NCBI RefSeq assembly: GCF_002549795.1
Contig: NZ_CP021435.1
Location: forward strand, 3,989,031 to 4,053,030
From: Halomonas beimenensis
GTDB lineage: Bacteria; Pseudomonadota; Gammaproteobacteria; Pseudomonadales; Halomonadaceae
DNA: 64,000 bases
Direction of reading: 5' to 3'
The notes under the pieces were generated by a model. That model did no database searches. It saw nothing but the letters and a program-made list of their open reading frames with translations, and was not told the origin of the DNA. The translations under genes were made by a program, and so were the position numbers. Positions within the stretch are counted from its first letter, which is position 1. Each line of letters opens with the position of its first letter. Shown piece by piece: positions 8,853 through 16,623 of this stretch.

Positions 8853-10072
8853 GGCGCCCCTCCCAGGCGCCGGTAGCGGCGCCGCAGGCGGGTACGCACG
8901 ACCTCGGCCAGGGTGTTGACCAGGAAGGTGAAGGCGAAGAGCAGCAGTGCGGCCAGCAGCAGCAGGCGATAATGGGTGCCCCCCGGGGCGGCCTCGGGGA
9001 GCTCGATGGCGATGCTGGCGGCCAGGGAGCGGAGCCCGTCGAAGGGACTCGCCGTCATCAGGGCCGTGTTGCCGCTCGCCATCAGCACGATCATGGTCTC
9101 GCCCACGGCACGGCCCGCACCGATCATCACCGCCGAGAGGACGCCGGGGCTGGCGGCGGGCAGCACCACCCGCCACAGCGTCTGCCAGCGCGAGGCACCG
9201 AGGGCCTGGGCGCCGTCGGCGAGGCTCTTGGGCACGCCCGACAGGGCATCCTCGGCCAGGGCATAGATGCTCGGCATGACCGCGAAGCCCATGGCCATGC
9301 CGACGATGAGCGCGTTGCGGTTGGCATAGTCCAGGCCCAGGCTGGTCTCCAGCCAGGCGCGCAGATCCCCGTCGAACCACCAGGCCTCCAGCCAGGGCGC
9401 GAGCCACAGCGCCAGCGCCCAGAGCATTCCCATCCAGGGCAACAACCACAAGGCCGCCCAGCCCAACGGCAGATACTGCCGGAGCCTGGCGGGCAACCGT
9501 CCCCACAGGCCGCCGGCCAGCAGCAGGCCGGGGGGCAGCAGCATCACCAGGGTCAGACCGAACCCCAGATGCCGCTCCAGCCAGGGAGCCAGCACCAGGC
9601 CGGCGACGAAGCCGATGACCACGCCGGGCAGAGCCTCCATCAGCTCCAGCGTCGGCTTGAGATGGGCCCTCAGTCGGCGCGACATGAACAGCGCCGAGTG
9701 GGCCGCCGCCCCCAGGGCCAGGGGGACGGCGATGACCAGCGACCAGGCGGCGGCCTCCAGGGTGCGCGACGCCAGCGGCGCCATGCCGAAGCGAGGCCCC
9801 GGATCGCTGGCCGGCAGGGTGGGTTGCCAGCGATGGACGGGGGCCTCGAGCCCCGGATATTCCTGGGGCAGCCAGAGCACGCCGAGACTGACCTCCGCAC
9901 CGCCGGCGGCCGACCAGAACAGCGGCACGACCTCCACGACCAGGAAGACTCCGATGGCCATCACCGCCGCGATCACGCCGATCCCCCCGGCGGTGATCAG
10001 CAGCGTGGCCAGTCGGTCGCGGCCCTGGCGCAGGCGATGTCTCAGCGGCGTGACGGCGGAAGGTTGGCTCAT
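8849..10072 (-). CDS. pstC: Phosphate ABC transporter permease PstC
   Basis: A 407-residue inner-membrane permease paired with PstA. Hydrophobic helix one lies at about residues 24-50. The C-terminal permease domain carries the EAA-type loop LADGAQALGASRWQTLWRVVLPAASPG and the conserved GRAVGETMIVLMASGN. It is longer than the E. coli protein (about 319 residues), with an extra hydrophobic stretch at about 170-235, but much shorter than the roughly 680-residue Pseudomonas form. It is the first gene of the pstCAB-phoU operon and has a PHO box about 50 bases upstream. Confidence 0.92.
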   Translation of the reverse strand: MSQPSAVTPLRHRLRQGRDRLATLLITAGGIGVIAAVMAIGVFLVVEVVPLFWSAAGGAEVSLGVLWLPQEYPGLEAPVHRWQPTLPASDPGPRFGMAPLASRTLEAAAWSLVIAVPLALGAAAHSALFMSRRLRAHLKPTLELMEALPGVVIGFVAGLVLAPWLERHLGFGLTLVMLLPPGLLLAGGLWGRLPARLRQYLPLGWAALWLLPWMGMLWALALWLAPWLEAWWFDGDLRAWLETSLGLDYANRNALIVGMAMGFAVMPSIYALAEDALSGVPKSLADGAQALGASRWQTLWRVVLPAASPGVLSAVMIGAGRAVGETMIVLMASGNTALMTASPFDGLRSLAASIAIELPEAAPGGTHYRLLLLAALLLFAFTFLVNTLAEVVRTRLRRRYRRLGGAP

Positions 10073-10120
10073 GGCGGCCCGGGTCGCGTGGGTGGATTAG
10101 CGCAAAAGTACGACATTGTC

Positions 10121-10138
10121 ATGACAGCGGGGTGACAG
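10121..10138 (-). promoter_or_regulatory. PHO box upstream of pstC
   Basis: On the minus strand this reads CTGTCACCCCGCTGTCAT, an almost perfect PHO box (two 7-base repeats, 4-base spacer). It sits between the end of the pstS-like gene and pstC, so pstCAB-phoU can be induced by PhoB independently of read-through from pstS. Confidence 0.82.
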
Positions 10139-10139
10139 C

Positions 10140-11090
10140 CTATCCGTCGTCGCGCCCCAGCCCCAGGCCCAGCCGGCGACGCTGACGGGTCACGACATCG
10201 GGCGGCAGGGACACGAAGCCGAGCTCCTCGACGATGGCCTGTCCCGCCTCCGACAGCACCAGTTCGACGAAGGCGCGCTCGGCGGGGGGCAGGGAGTCAC
10301 CGGGCGCCAGGTTGAGGTAAAGGCGCAGGTCCCTGGCGAAAGGGTAGTCACCGCGCCGCACGGCGGCCGGGTCGGGTGCCTGTCGCCGTCCTCGCTCGTC
10401 ACGCAACGGCACGGCACGCACGCTGGACGTCAAATGGTTGAGCCCGGCGTAGCCGATGGCGCGGGGATCGGCGGCCACCGCCGCCACCACGGCGGCCGAT
10501 CCCGGATGCTCGTTGACCTCGGGACGGAAGCTGCCGCCGCACAGGGCCTCGCGTCGGAAGAGGCCATGGGTGCCGGACACGGCATTGCGCCCATGCAGCA
10601 CGATGCGGCCGCGGGGCACCTGGAGCCCCAGCGGCTGCCAGCGCCGGATGCCCGCCTCGGCCCCGCAACGGTTGGTCTCCGAGAAGATGGCGTCGAGCTC
10701 GGACCGGGACAGGCTCGGCAGGGCGTTGTGCCGATGCACCACCACCACCAGCGCATCCCGGGCCACCAGCACCTCCCGGGGAGGGTAGCCGTAGCGTGCC
10801 TCGAAGGCCTCGCGCTCGGCCTCGGTCATGGGCCGGGACATGGGCCCCACCAGGGCGGTACCCGCGGTCAGCGCCGGTGGCGCGCTGGCCGAGCCGCTGG
10901 CCTGGAGCTGCACGCCTACCCCGGGATGCTCCCGGGCGAGACGCTCTCCCCAGCGCAGCATCAGACCCGCCATGGTGTCGGAGCCGACGGTGTCCAGGGT
11001 GCCGGCGGGGGGCTCGGCCGCCAGGGCGGCACAGCCCATGGCCAGGGACCACAGGCCGATCAGTAGCCGCCGGGGAAGGGCCAGTCTCAT
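10140..11090 (-). CDS. pstS: PstS-like phosphate-binding protein
   Basis: A 316-residue exported substrate-binding protein. A signal peptide is clear (MRLALPRRLLIGLW..., cleavage after about residue 25, ALAA). The mature start has the phosphate-binding motif DTVGSDTMAGLML, followed by ASGSAS and VSGTHGLFRREALCGG, as in PstS family members outside the classical E. coli type. The ATG at 11090 is preferred over an upstream in-frame ATG because it begins directly at the signal peptide and follows a GAGAGA run. Placed just upstream of pstC, it should deliver phosphate to PstCAB. Two cysteines (CGAE, ALCGG) might form a disulphide. Confidence 0.85.
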   Translation of the reverse strand: MRLALPRRLLIGLWSLAMGCAALAAEPPAGTLDTVGSDTMAGLMLRWGERLAREHPGVGVQLQASGSASAPPALTAGTALVGPMSRPMTEAEREAFEARYGYPPREVLVARDALVVVVHRHNALPSLSRSELDAIFSETNRCGAEAGIRRWQPLGLQVPRGRIVLHGRNAVSGTHGLFRREALCGGSFRPEVNEHPGSAAVVAAVAADPRAIGYAGLNHLTSSVRAVPLRDERGRRQAPDPAAVRRGDYPFARDLRLYLNLAPGDSLPPAERAFVELVLSEAGQAIVEELGFVSLPPDVVTRQRRRLGLGLGRDDG

Positions 11091-11253
11091 GCGGTCTCTC
11101 TCCAGACGCGCCCGAGGGGCGCCATAACGTGGCATGATGTCGCAAAACTGGTGGGAACGGGCCCTTGCCGTTTATCATGGCTCGCCGATTCAAGGGGCCC
11201 GTTTCGGCACACTCGCCGCCACCCCACAACAACAAGCCAGGCAAGCTGATTCC

Positions 11254-11661
11254 ATGAGCGAACTCGACGATATCCCGTCACCCCGCGGCCAATTGACCCT
11301 GAAGCTGGTGGCCAGTCGCCAGGATACCAATTTTCACGGCGATATCCCCGCCGGCTGGCTGGTGTCCCATATGGACCAGGCCGCGGAGCTGGCCGCCGGG
11401 CGGGTCGCCCGGGGCCGCACCGCCACCGTGGCCATCGAGGCCATGGACTTCCTGTGCCCGGTACGGGTCGGCTCGACGGTCAACATCTTCACCGACGTCC
11501 GCGAGATCGGCCACAGCTCGATCAAGGTCGACGTGGAAGTCTGGAGCCGCGCTCCCCAGGAGCGTGATCCCCAGGAGCTGCACAAGGTCACGGAGGGCCG
11601 CTTCGTCATGGTCGCGCTGGACGAGAACGGCCGGATCCGGGCGGCGCGGCAGGGCGGCTGA
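11254..11661 (+). CDS. Acyl-CoA thioesterase (YciA-type hotdog)
   Basis: A 135-residue single-hotdog thioesterase that hydrolyses acyl-CoA. The motif TNFHGDIPAGWLVSHMDQAAELAAGR (residues about 20-45) contains the catalytic-type Asp of the YciA/BACH group, and the central strand region VAIEAMDFLCPVRVGSTVNIFTDV is typical. The ATG at 11254 gives the normal family N-terminus; the frame is open upstream to 11134 without family similarity. It is divergent from the pstS-like gene and followed by a strong hairpin. Confidence 0.86.
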   Translation: MSELDDIPSPRGQLTLKLVASRQDTNFHGDIPAGWLVSHMDQAAELAAGRVARGRTATVAIEAMDFLCPVRVGSTVNIFTDVREIGHSSIKVDVEVWSRAPQERDPQELHKVTEGRFVMVALDENGRIRAARQGG

Positions 11662-11662
11662 G

Positions 11663-11689
11663 CGATCGCCCCGGCAACCGGGGCGATCG
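11663..11689. terminator. Bidirectional terminator hairpin
   Basis: A 12-base perfect stem (CGATCGCCCCGG / CCGGGGCGATCG) with a 3-base loop lies between the convergent thioesterase and TRAP-binding-protein genes. No long T tract follows on either strand. Confidence 0.55.
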
Positions 11690-11693
11690 TGCC

Positions 11694-12782
11694 TCATCCC
11701 CTCAGGCGATCCCGGGCCTTGAGGTAGGCGAACTCCCCCACGTCGGTGAAGGAGCGGACCTTCTGCTGGAAGTCCCGATAGGCCGTGTAGATGCGACGCG
11801 AGGCCTCGTCGTTGTCCGCCTGGTTCTGGAGGACGGTCCGCGAGGACTCGTGCAGCGCGCTCATGACGTCGTCCGGGAAGGAGCGCAGCTTCACGCCGTG
11901 CTCGTCGACCAGGGTCTGCAGGGCCTCGGCGTTGCGGTAGGCGAACTCGCTGATCATCGCCAGGTTGGAGGCTCGGGCCGCCTCGCTCACCACCGCCTTG
12001 AGGTCGTCCGGCAGCGCCTTCCAGGCATCCAGGTTCACGGTGCCCTCGAGGATGGCGCTGGGCTCGTTCCACGCCGAGGTGTAGTAGTAGTCGGCGACCT
12101 GGTGCAGACCGAAGGCCAGGTCGTTGTAGGGCCCGACCCAGTCGGCGGCGTCGAGCACCCCCGTCTGCATGGCGGTGAAGATCTCGCTGCCCGGGATGGT
12201 CAGGGTGGTCACGCCGATCCCGTTCATCGCCTCGCCGGCCAGGCCCGGAAGGCGCAGCTTGAGTCCCTGCATGTCCGCGAGCGAGCCGATCTCCTTCTTG
12301 AACCAACCGCCCATCTGGGTACCGGTATTGCCCACCGCGAAGGGCTTGAGGTTGTGCTCGGCATAGAGCTCGTCCCACAGCGCCTGACCGCCGCCGTAGT
12401 AGAGCCAGGCGTTGGTCTCGGTAGTGGTCATGCCGAAGGGCACGGCGGTGAAGTACTGGGCCGCGGCGACCTTGCCCCGCCAGTAGTAGGAGGCGGAATG
12501 CCCCATCTCGGCGGTCCCGGAGGCCACCGCATCGAACACCTCCAGGGCCGGCACCAGCTCGCCGGCGCCGTGGACCCGGACGCGCATGCGCCCGCCGGAC
12601 ATGCGCTCGATGCGCTCGGCGAAGTCGTTGGCCCCGGTCCCCAGGGCCGGGAAGTTCTTCGGCCAGGACGTCACCATGTTCCAGGTGATGGTCTCCTGGG
12701 CGGAGGCGGTGTTGACGAAGGGGGCGGCGATGGCGCCGGCGGTGCCGGCACCCAGGGTCTTGAGGAAGTTGCGACGCTCCAT
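11694..12782 (-). CDS. TRAP transporter substrate-binding protein, Tat-type signal
   Basis: A 362-residue DctP-family periplasmic binding protein. The N-terminus MERRNFLKTLGAGTAGAIAAPF is a twin-arginine signal with the RRxFLK motif, so it is probably exported folded. The mature protein begins near ETITWNMVTSWPKNFPALG and resembles the alpha-keto-acid (TakP-like) branch, with GTQMGGWFKKEI and LKLRLPGLAGEAM in the substrate-binding core. ATG at 12782 is chosen because the Tat motif starts there. The small (DctQ) and large (DctM) membrane subunits are not adjacent, so this is an orphan binding protein here; the ligand is unknown. Confidence 0.88.
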   Translation of the reverse strand: MERRNFLKTLGAGTAGAIAAPFVNTASAQETITWNMVTSWPKNFPALGTGANDFAERIERMSGGRMRVRVHGAGELVPALEVFDAVASGTAEMGHSASYYWRGKVAAAQYFTAVPFGMTTTETNAWLYYGGGQALWDELYAEHNLKPFAVGNTGTQMGGWFKKEIGSLADMQGLKLRLPGLAGEAMNGIGVTTLTIPGSEIFTAMQTGVLDAADWVGPYNDLAFGLHQVADYYYTSAWNEPSAILEGTVNLDAWKALPDDLKAVVSEAARASNLAMISEFAYRNAEALQTLVDEHGVKLRSFPDDVMSALHESSRTVLQNQADNDEASRRIYTAYRDFQQKVRSFTDVGEFAYLKARDRLRG

Positions 12783-12924
12783 GACGAGGGCGGCTCCTTG
12801 GTGATTATTGTGCAGGGTGCCGGTCGGCACCGGTGTCCGGTCAGGCAGTATGCGGGAAGGACGATTTGACCGGCAAGCGCACCAAGGTGGCATAACCCGC
12901 CGGAATCCCGGCGGTATTCGTCGC

Positions 12925-15129
12925 TCACAAGGGGGTCAGCTTGGCGAAGCCCAGCACCAGCCACTTGTCGCCCTCGCCCTCGAAACTGACCTGGACCCGC
13001 GCCCGCTCGCCTTCGCCCTCGGCATTGAGGATCACGCCCTCGCCGAACACCGGATGGCGAACCCGCTGGCCCAGGCTGAGCGACGGCAGCTCGTCGCCGC
13101 CGTTGACGCCTTCCTGGCGGAGGCCGGGAACGGGGCGCGAGGCGGTGACCGGGCGCGATACCTGGCCGCGTAGCCGCACCTCCTCGAGGAATTCCTCGGG
13201 CAATTCGCGCAGGAAGCGCGACGGGCGCTGGAAGGTCTCCTTGCCGTGCAGGCGGCGCAGCTCCGCATGGGTCAGATACAGCTTCTTCATCGCCCGGGTC
13301 AGGCCCACGTAGCACAGCCGGCGCTCCTCCTCGAGACGCCCCGGCTCTTCCAGGGACATCCGGTGGGGGAAGAGTCCCTCCTCGACGCCGGCGACGAAGA
13401 CCACGGGAAACTCCAGGCCCTTGGCCGAGTGGAGGGTCATCAGCTGCACGCTGTCCTCGAACTCGTCGGCCTCGTGCTCGCCGGCGTTGAGCGCCGCCTC
13501 GGCGAGGAAGCCCTCCAGGGCGGCCATGCCCTCACCGGCCTCCACCGGCGCCAGGGCCTCGCCCTGGGTGAAGGCCTTGGCCGCGGTGACCAGCTCCTCG
13601 AGGTTCTCGACCCGGGCCTGGCCCTTCTCGCCCTTCTCGTTGCGATGGTGCTCGACCAGGCCGGAGCGCTCGATGACATGGTCGATGATCTCGTGGAGCG
13701 CCAGCCCCGAGGTCTCGTCATCGAGGCGCTCGATCAGGTCGGCGAAGGCCTTCACCGAGCCGACGGCCCGCCCCTTGAGCATGCCGTCCAGCTGGGCGTC
13801 GTGCAGCGCCTGCCAGAGGGAGATCCCGGCATGCCGCGCCCGCTCGCGCAGTACCTCGACGGTGCGGGTCCCGATGCCCCGGGCCGGGACATTGATCACC
13901 CGCTCCAGGGAGGCATCGTCGTCACGGTTGAGCAGCAGTCGCAGGTAGGCCAGGGCGTTCTTGATCTCCAGGCGCTCGTAGAAACGCTGGCCGCCGTAGA
14001 TGCGATAGGGCACCCCCTGGCGGATCAGGGTCTCCTCGATGACCCGGGACTGGGCGTTGGACCGGTAGAGGATGGCGATCTCGCGCCGGTTGGTGCCCTC
14101 CTCGACCTTCTCGCGGATGGTATCGACGATGAAGCGCGCCTCGTCCAGGTCGTTGAAGCCGCTGTAGACGGAGATCGGCTCGCCCCGGTCGCCGGCGGTC
14201 CACAGCTCCTTGCCCATGCGCTCGGCGTTGTGGCGGATCAGGGCATTGGCGGCATCGAGGATGGCGCTGGTGGAGCGATAGTTCTGCTCCAGGCGCACCG
14301 TCCTGGTGGACGGGAACTCCTGCTCGAAGCGGCGAATGTTCTCGACCCGAGCGCCGCGCCAGCCGTAGATCGACTGGTCGTCGTCGCCGACCACGGTCAT
14401 CGGCGTCTTCATGCCGGTGAGCAGCTTCAACCAGGCGTACTGCAGGGTGTTGGTGTCCTGGAACTCGTCGACCAGCACATGGCCGAAGCGCTCCTGGTAA
14501 TGGGCCAGCAGCGGCGGGTTGTCACGCAGCAGCTCGAGGCTCCGCAGCAGCAGCTCGCCGAAGTCCACCAGGCCGCCGCGCTCGCAGGTCAGCTGGTAGC
14601 GCTCGTAGAGGTCGACCATCTGGCTCAGGTAGGCGTCGCCGTGGGCATCCACCTGGTGGGGCCGCAGGCCCTCCTCCTTGCAGCCCGAGATGAAGGACTG
14701 CACCTGGCGCGGCGGGAAGCGCTCGTCGTCGACGCCGTGATCCTTCAGCAAGCGCTTGACCAGCCTGAGCTGATCATCGCTGTCGATGATCTGGAAGTGC
14801 TGGGGCAGACGGGCGTCCTGCCAGTGGGTACGCAGCAGGCGATGGGCGATGGAATGGAAGGTGCCGACCCAGACATGGCGCAGCGAGATGCCCAGCAGGG
14901 CCTCCAGGCGGGTGCGCATCTCCCGGGCCGCCTTGTTGGTGAAGGTCACCGCCAGCACCGCATAGGGCGACAGGCCCTCGGCCTGCATCAGCCAGGCGAT
15001 ACGATGCACCAGCACCCGGGTCTTGCCCGAGCCGGCACCGGCCAGCACCAGCATGTTGCCCTGAGGGGCGCTCACGGCCTCGCGCTGGGCCGGATTCATG
15101 TGGTCGAGAATCGCCGTGACGTCGTCCAT
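12925..15129 (-). CDS. uvrD: DNA helicase II
   Basis: A 734-residue superfamily 1A helicase used in nucleotide-excision and mismatch repair. Motif I AGAGSGKT (about residues 30-37), motif Ia AVTFTNKAAREMRTR, motif II VDEFQDTN, motif III VVGDDDQSIYGWRGA, motif IV VRLEQNYRST, motif V LMTLHSAKGLEFP and motif VI YVGLTRAMKKLYLTHA are all present in order. The C-terminus ends in the Tudor-like RNA-polymerase-binding region (GQRVRHPVFGEGVIL ... LVLGFAKLTPL). Length is normal. It stands alone between the TRAP binding protein and a regulator on the same strand. Confidence 0.97.
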   Translation of the reverse strand: MDDVTAILDHMNPAQREAVSAPQGNMLVLAGAGSGKTRVLVHRIAWLMQAEGLSPYAVLAVTFTNKAAREMRTRLEALLGISLRHVWVGTFHSIAHRLLRTHWQDARLPQHFQIIDSDDQLRLVKRLLKDHGVDDERFPPRQVQSFISGCKEEGLRPHQVDAHGDAYLSQMVDLYERYQLTCERGGLVDFGELLLRSLELLRDNPPLLAHYQERFGHVLVDEFQDTNTLQYAWLKLLTGMKTPMTVVGDDDQSIYGWRGARVENIRRFEQEFPSTRTVRLEQNYRSTSAILDAANALIRHNAERMGKELWTAGDRGEPISVYSGFNDLDEARFIVDTIREKVEEGTNRREIAILYRSNAQSRVIEETLIRQGVPYRIYGGQRFYERLEIKNALAYLRLLLNRDDDASLERVINVPARGIGTRTVEVLRERARHAGISLWQALHDAQLDGMLKGRAVGSVKAFADLIERLDDETSGLALHEIIDHVIERSGLVEHHRNEKGEKGQARVENLEELVTAAKAFTQGEALAPVEAGEGMAALEGFLAEAALNAGEHEADEFEDSVQLMTLHSAKGLEFPVVFVAGVEEGLFPHRMSLEEPGRLEEERRLCYVGLTRAMKKLYLTHAELRRLHGKETFQRPSRFLRELPEEFLEEVRLRGQVSRPVTASRPVPGLRQEGVNGGDELPSLSLGQRVRHPVFGEGVILNAEGEGERARVQVSFEGEGDKWLVLGFAKLTPL

Positions 15130-15198
15130 AGCGGGAAGGCATCGCTGCTCGGAAAATGGGCGAACAGCTTACCATATCCGCCCGCGCGGACGCGGGGC

Positions 15199-15283
15199 GA
15201 GCTGGAAGCTGGAAAACAACCTGCTCCTCTGCCCTATTGGGTCAAGGGTTTTCTTCCAGCTTCAAGCTTAAGGCTTCCAGCTC
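15199..15283. repeat. REP-like inverted repeat between uvrD and hexR
   Basis: The left arm GAGCTGGAAGCTGGAAAAC (from 15199) faces a right arm (15247-15283) whose complement begins GAGCTGGAAGC and ends TGGAAGAAAACC. The right arm has an extra palindromic AAGCTTGAAGC insert. A second hairpin CCGGGC-GAA-GCCCGG follows at 15284-15298. No ORF is present. It looks like an intergenic repeat element; copy number cannot be judged from this window. Confidence 0.55.
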
Positions 15284-15304
15284 CGGGCGAAGCCCGGCTC
15301 AGGG

Positions 15305-16159
15305 CTACTCCGGCTCCGGGAAACGCAGCGGATTGAGGCTCTTCTTCACCGCCTTGAGCTGCTCGGCCAGCTTGGGCCCCCGGGTCTTGGCCACCCCCAC
15401 CGCCAGCACGTCGATGAGCACCAGATGGGCGATCCGCGAGCTCATCGGGGTGTAGATCTCGGTGTCCTCGTGGACGTCGATGTACAGCGGCAGGGTCACC
15501 TCCTCCGCCAGCGGCGAACCGCTGGGACACAGGCCGATCACCGTGGCGCCGGCCTCCCGCGCCAGGCGCACGCTGGCCACCAGGGCACGGGTGCGGCCGG
15601 TCTGGGAGATCGCCACCACCACGTCGCCCTCCTTGAGGGTCACCGCGGACATGTTCTGCATGTGGGGATCGGCATAGGCCGCGGTGGAGATCTGCAGGCG
15701 GAAGAACTTGTGCTGGGCATCGAAGGCCACCGCCCCCGAGGCGCCGAACCCGTAGAACTCCACGCGATTGGCCATGGCCAGGGCGTTGATGGCCCGGCTC
15801 AACGCTTCGTTGTCCAGGCGGTCGCGGACCGACAGCAGGGTGCCGACCGTGGAATCGAAGATGCTCTGGGAGAATTCCGCCACCGAGTCGCTGTCGTTCA
15901 TCGAGAACTGGGCGAACTGGCTGCCGGTGGCCAGCATCTGTGCCAGCTTGAGCTTGAAGTCCTGGAAGCCGTTGCAGCCCAGGGCCCGGCAGAAGCGCAC
16001 CACCGTGGGCTCGCTGACCTTGGCCTCGGTGGCCAGGTCGACGATGCGCATGTGGATAACTTCCTCTGGATTGCGCAGCACGAAACGCGCCACCTTCTGC
16101 TCGGAGCGGCGGAAGTGCTCCATGCGGCGTCTCATTTCATCGAACAGGCCAAGGCTCAC
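15305..16159 (-). CDS. hexR: RpiR/HexR-family transcriptional regulator
   Basis: A 284-residue regulator with an N-terminal RpiR helix-turn-helix (about residues 1-77; RIVDLATEAKVSEPTVVRFCRALGCNGFQDFKLKLA) and a C-terminal SIS sugar-phosphate-binding domain (about 120-255; VEFYGFGASGAVAFDAQHKFF, VVVAISQTGRTRAL). This is the HexR layout; HexR senses KDPG and represses Entner-Doudoroff and glucose genes. I chose GTG at 16159 because AAGGAG lies 6 bases upstream and the first residues then align with known HexR; ATG at 16180 is an alternative. No zwf, edd, eda or glucokinase gene is adjacent, so the target genes are elsewhere. Confidence 0.82.
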   Translation of the reverse strand: MSLGLFDEMRRRMEHFRRSEQKVARFVLRNPEEVIHMRIVDLATEAKVSEPTVVRFCRALGCNGFQDFKLKLAQMLATGSQFAQFSMNDSDSVAEFSQSIFDSTVGTLLSVRDRLDNEALSRAINALAMANRVEFYGFGASGAVAFDAQHKFFRLQISTAAYADPHMQNMSAVTLKEGDVVVAISQTGRTRALVASVRLAREAGATVIGLCPSGSPLAEEVTLPLYIDVHEDTEIYTPMSSRIAHLVLIDVLAVGVAKTRGPKLAEQLKAVKKSLNPLRFPEPE

Positions 16160-16353
16160 GGGGCACTCCTTGTGGAACATCGGGATTCTTCCTGAACAGT
16201 ATGCCCCAAACGCGGACGGTATGGGCACTCCGGGCCCGCCGAGGCGTTGGCGCCCCGATATTCATCATTCTGTCAAGTGGGGTATAGTAAGAATTGCAGT
16301 GTCGCGCAGCGTCATCGATGCCGGCACCTTCACTGCAGACAGGAGAGTCGATC

Positions 16354-16563
16354 ATGCGCAATGTCGAACGGTTAACCTCCGTCAAGAGCGAACTTCTCGA
16401 CATCTTCATGAGCATGGAAGTCGCCGAACACGAACAACGCACCCGTACCGCGGCGCAGCGCAACCTGCGCGCCCGCCGCGGCATCGAGCTTCACGAGGAA
16501 TTCAAGCGCCTCAGCCAGGACATCGCCGACCTGCCGGAGGACGACGACGACGAGATGCACTAG
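16354..16563 (+). CDS. Small PA3496-type conserved protein
   Basis: A 69-residue highly charged protein without signal peptide or membrane segment. It is mostly predicted helix (ERLTSVKSELLDIFMSMEVAEHEQRTRTAAQRNLRARRGIE...) and ends in a very acidic tail (PEDDDDEMH). It resembles the small PA3496 family found near hexR in pseudomonads, which fits its position next to the HexR-like gene; function is unknown. ATG at 16354 follows AGGAGAG with good spacing. Confidence 0.7.
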   Translation: MRNVERLTSVKSELLDIFMSMEVAEHEQRTRTAAQRNLRARRGIELHEEFKRLSQDIADLPEDDDDEMH

Positions 16564-16574
16564 GCCAGACGCGA

Positions 16575-16599
16575 CGAGCCCCGCACGGGGCGGGGCTCG
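16575..16599. terminator. Hairpin between convergent genes
   Basis: CGAGCCCCG and CGGGGCTCG form a 9-base stem with a 7-base loop between the small PA3496-type gene and the sodium symporter gene, which converge here. No T tract follows. Confidence 0.42.
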
Positions 16600-16623
16600 C
16601 AAGGGCAAGGTGGCCGGCCTGGC

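Noticed and set aside
16051..16059. Perfect DnaA box in hexR (others at 18445, 37362 and 60094 inside genes) as origins
   Set aside because: Single isolated boxes inside coding sequence; no cluster or AT-rich element accompanies them.
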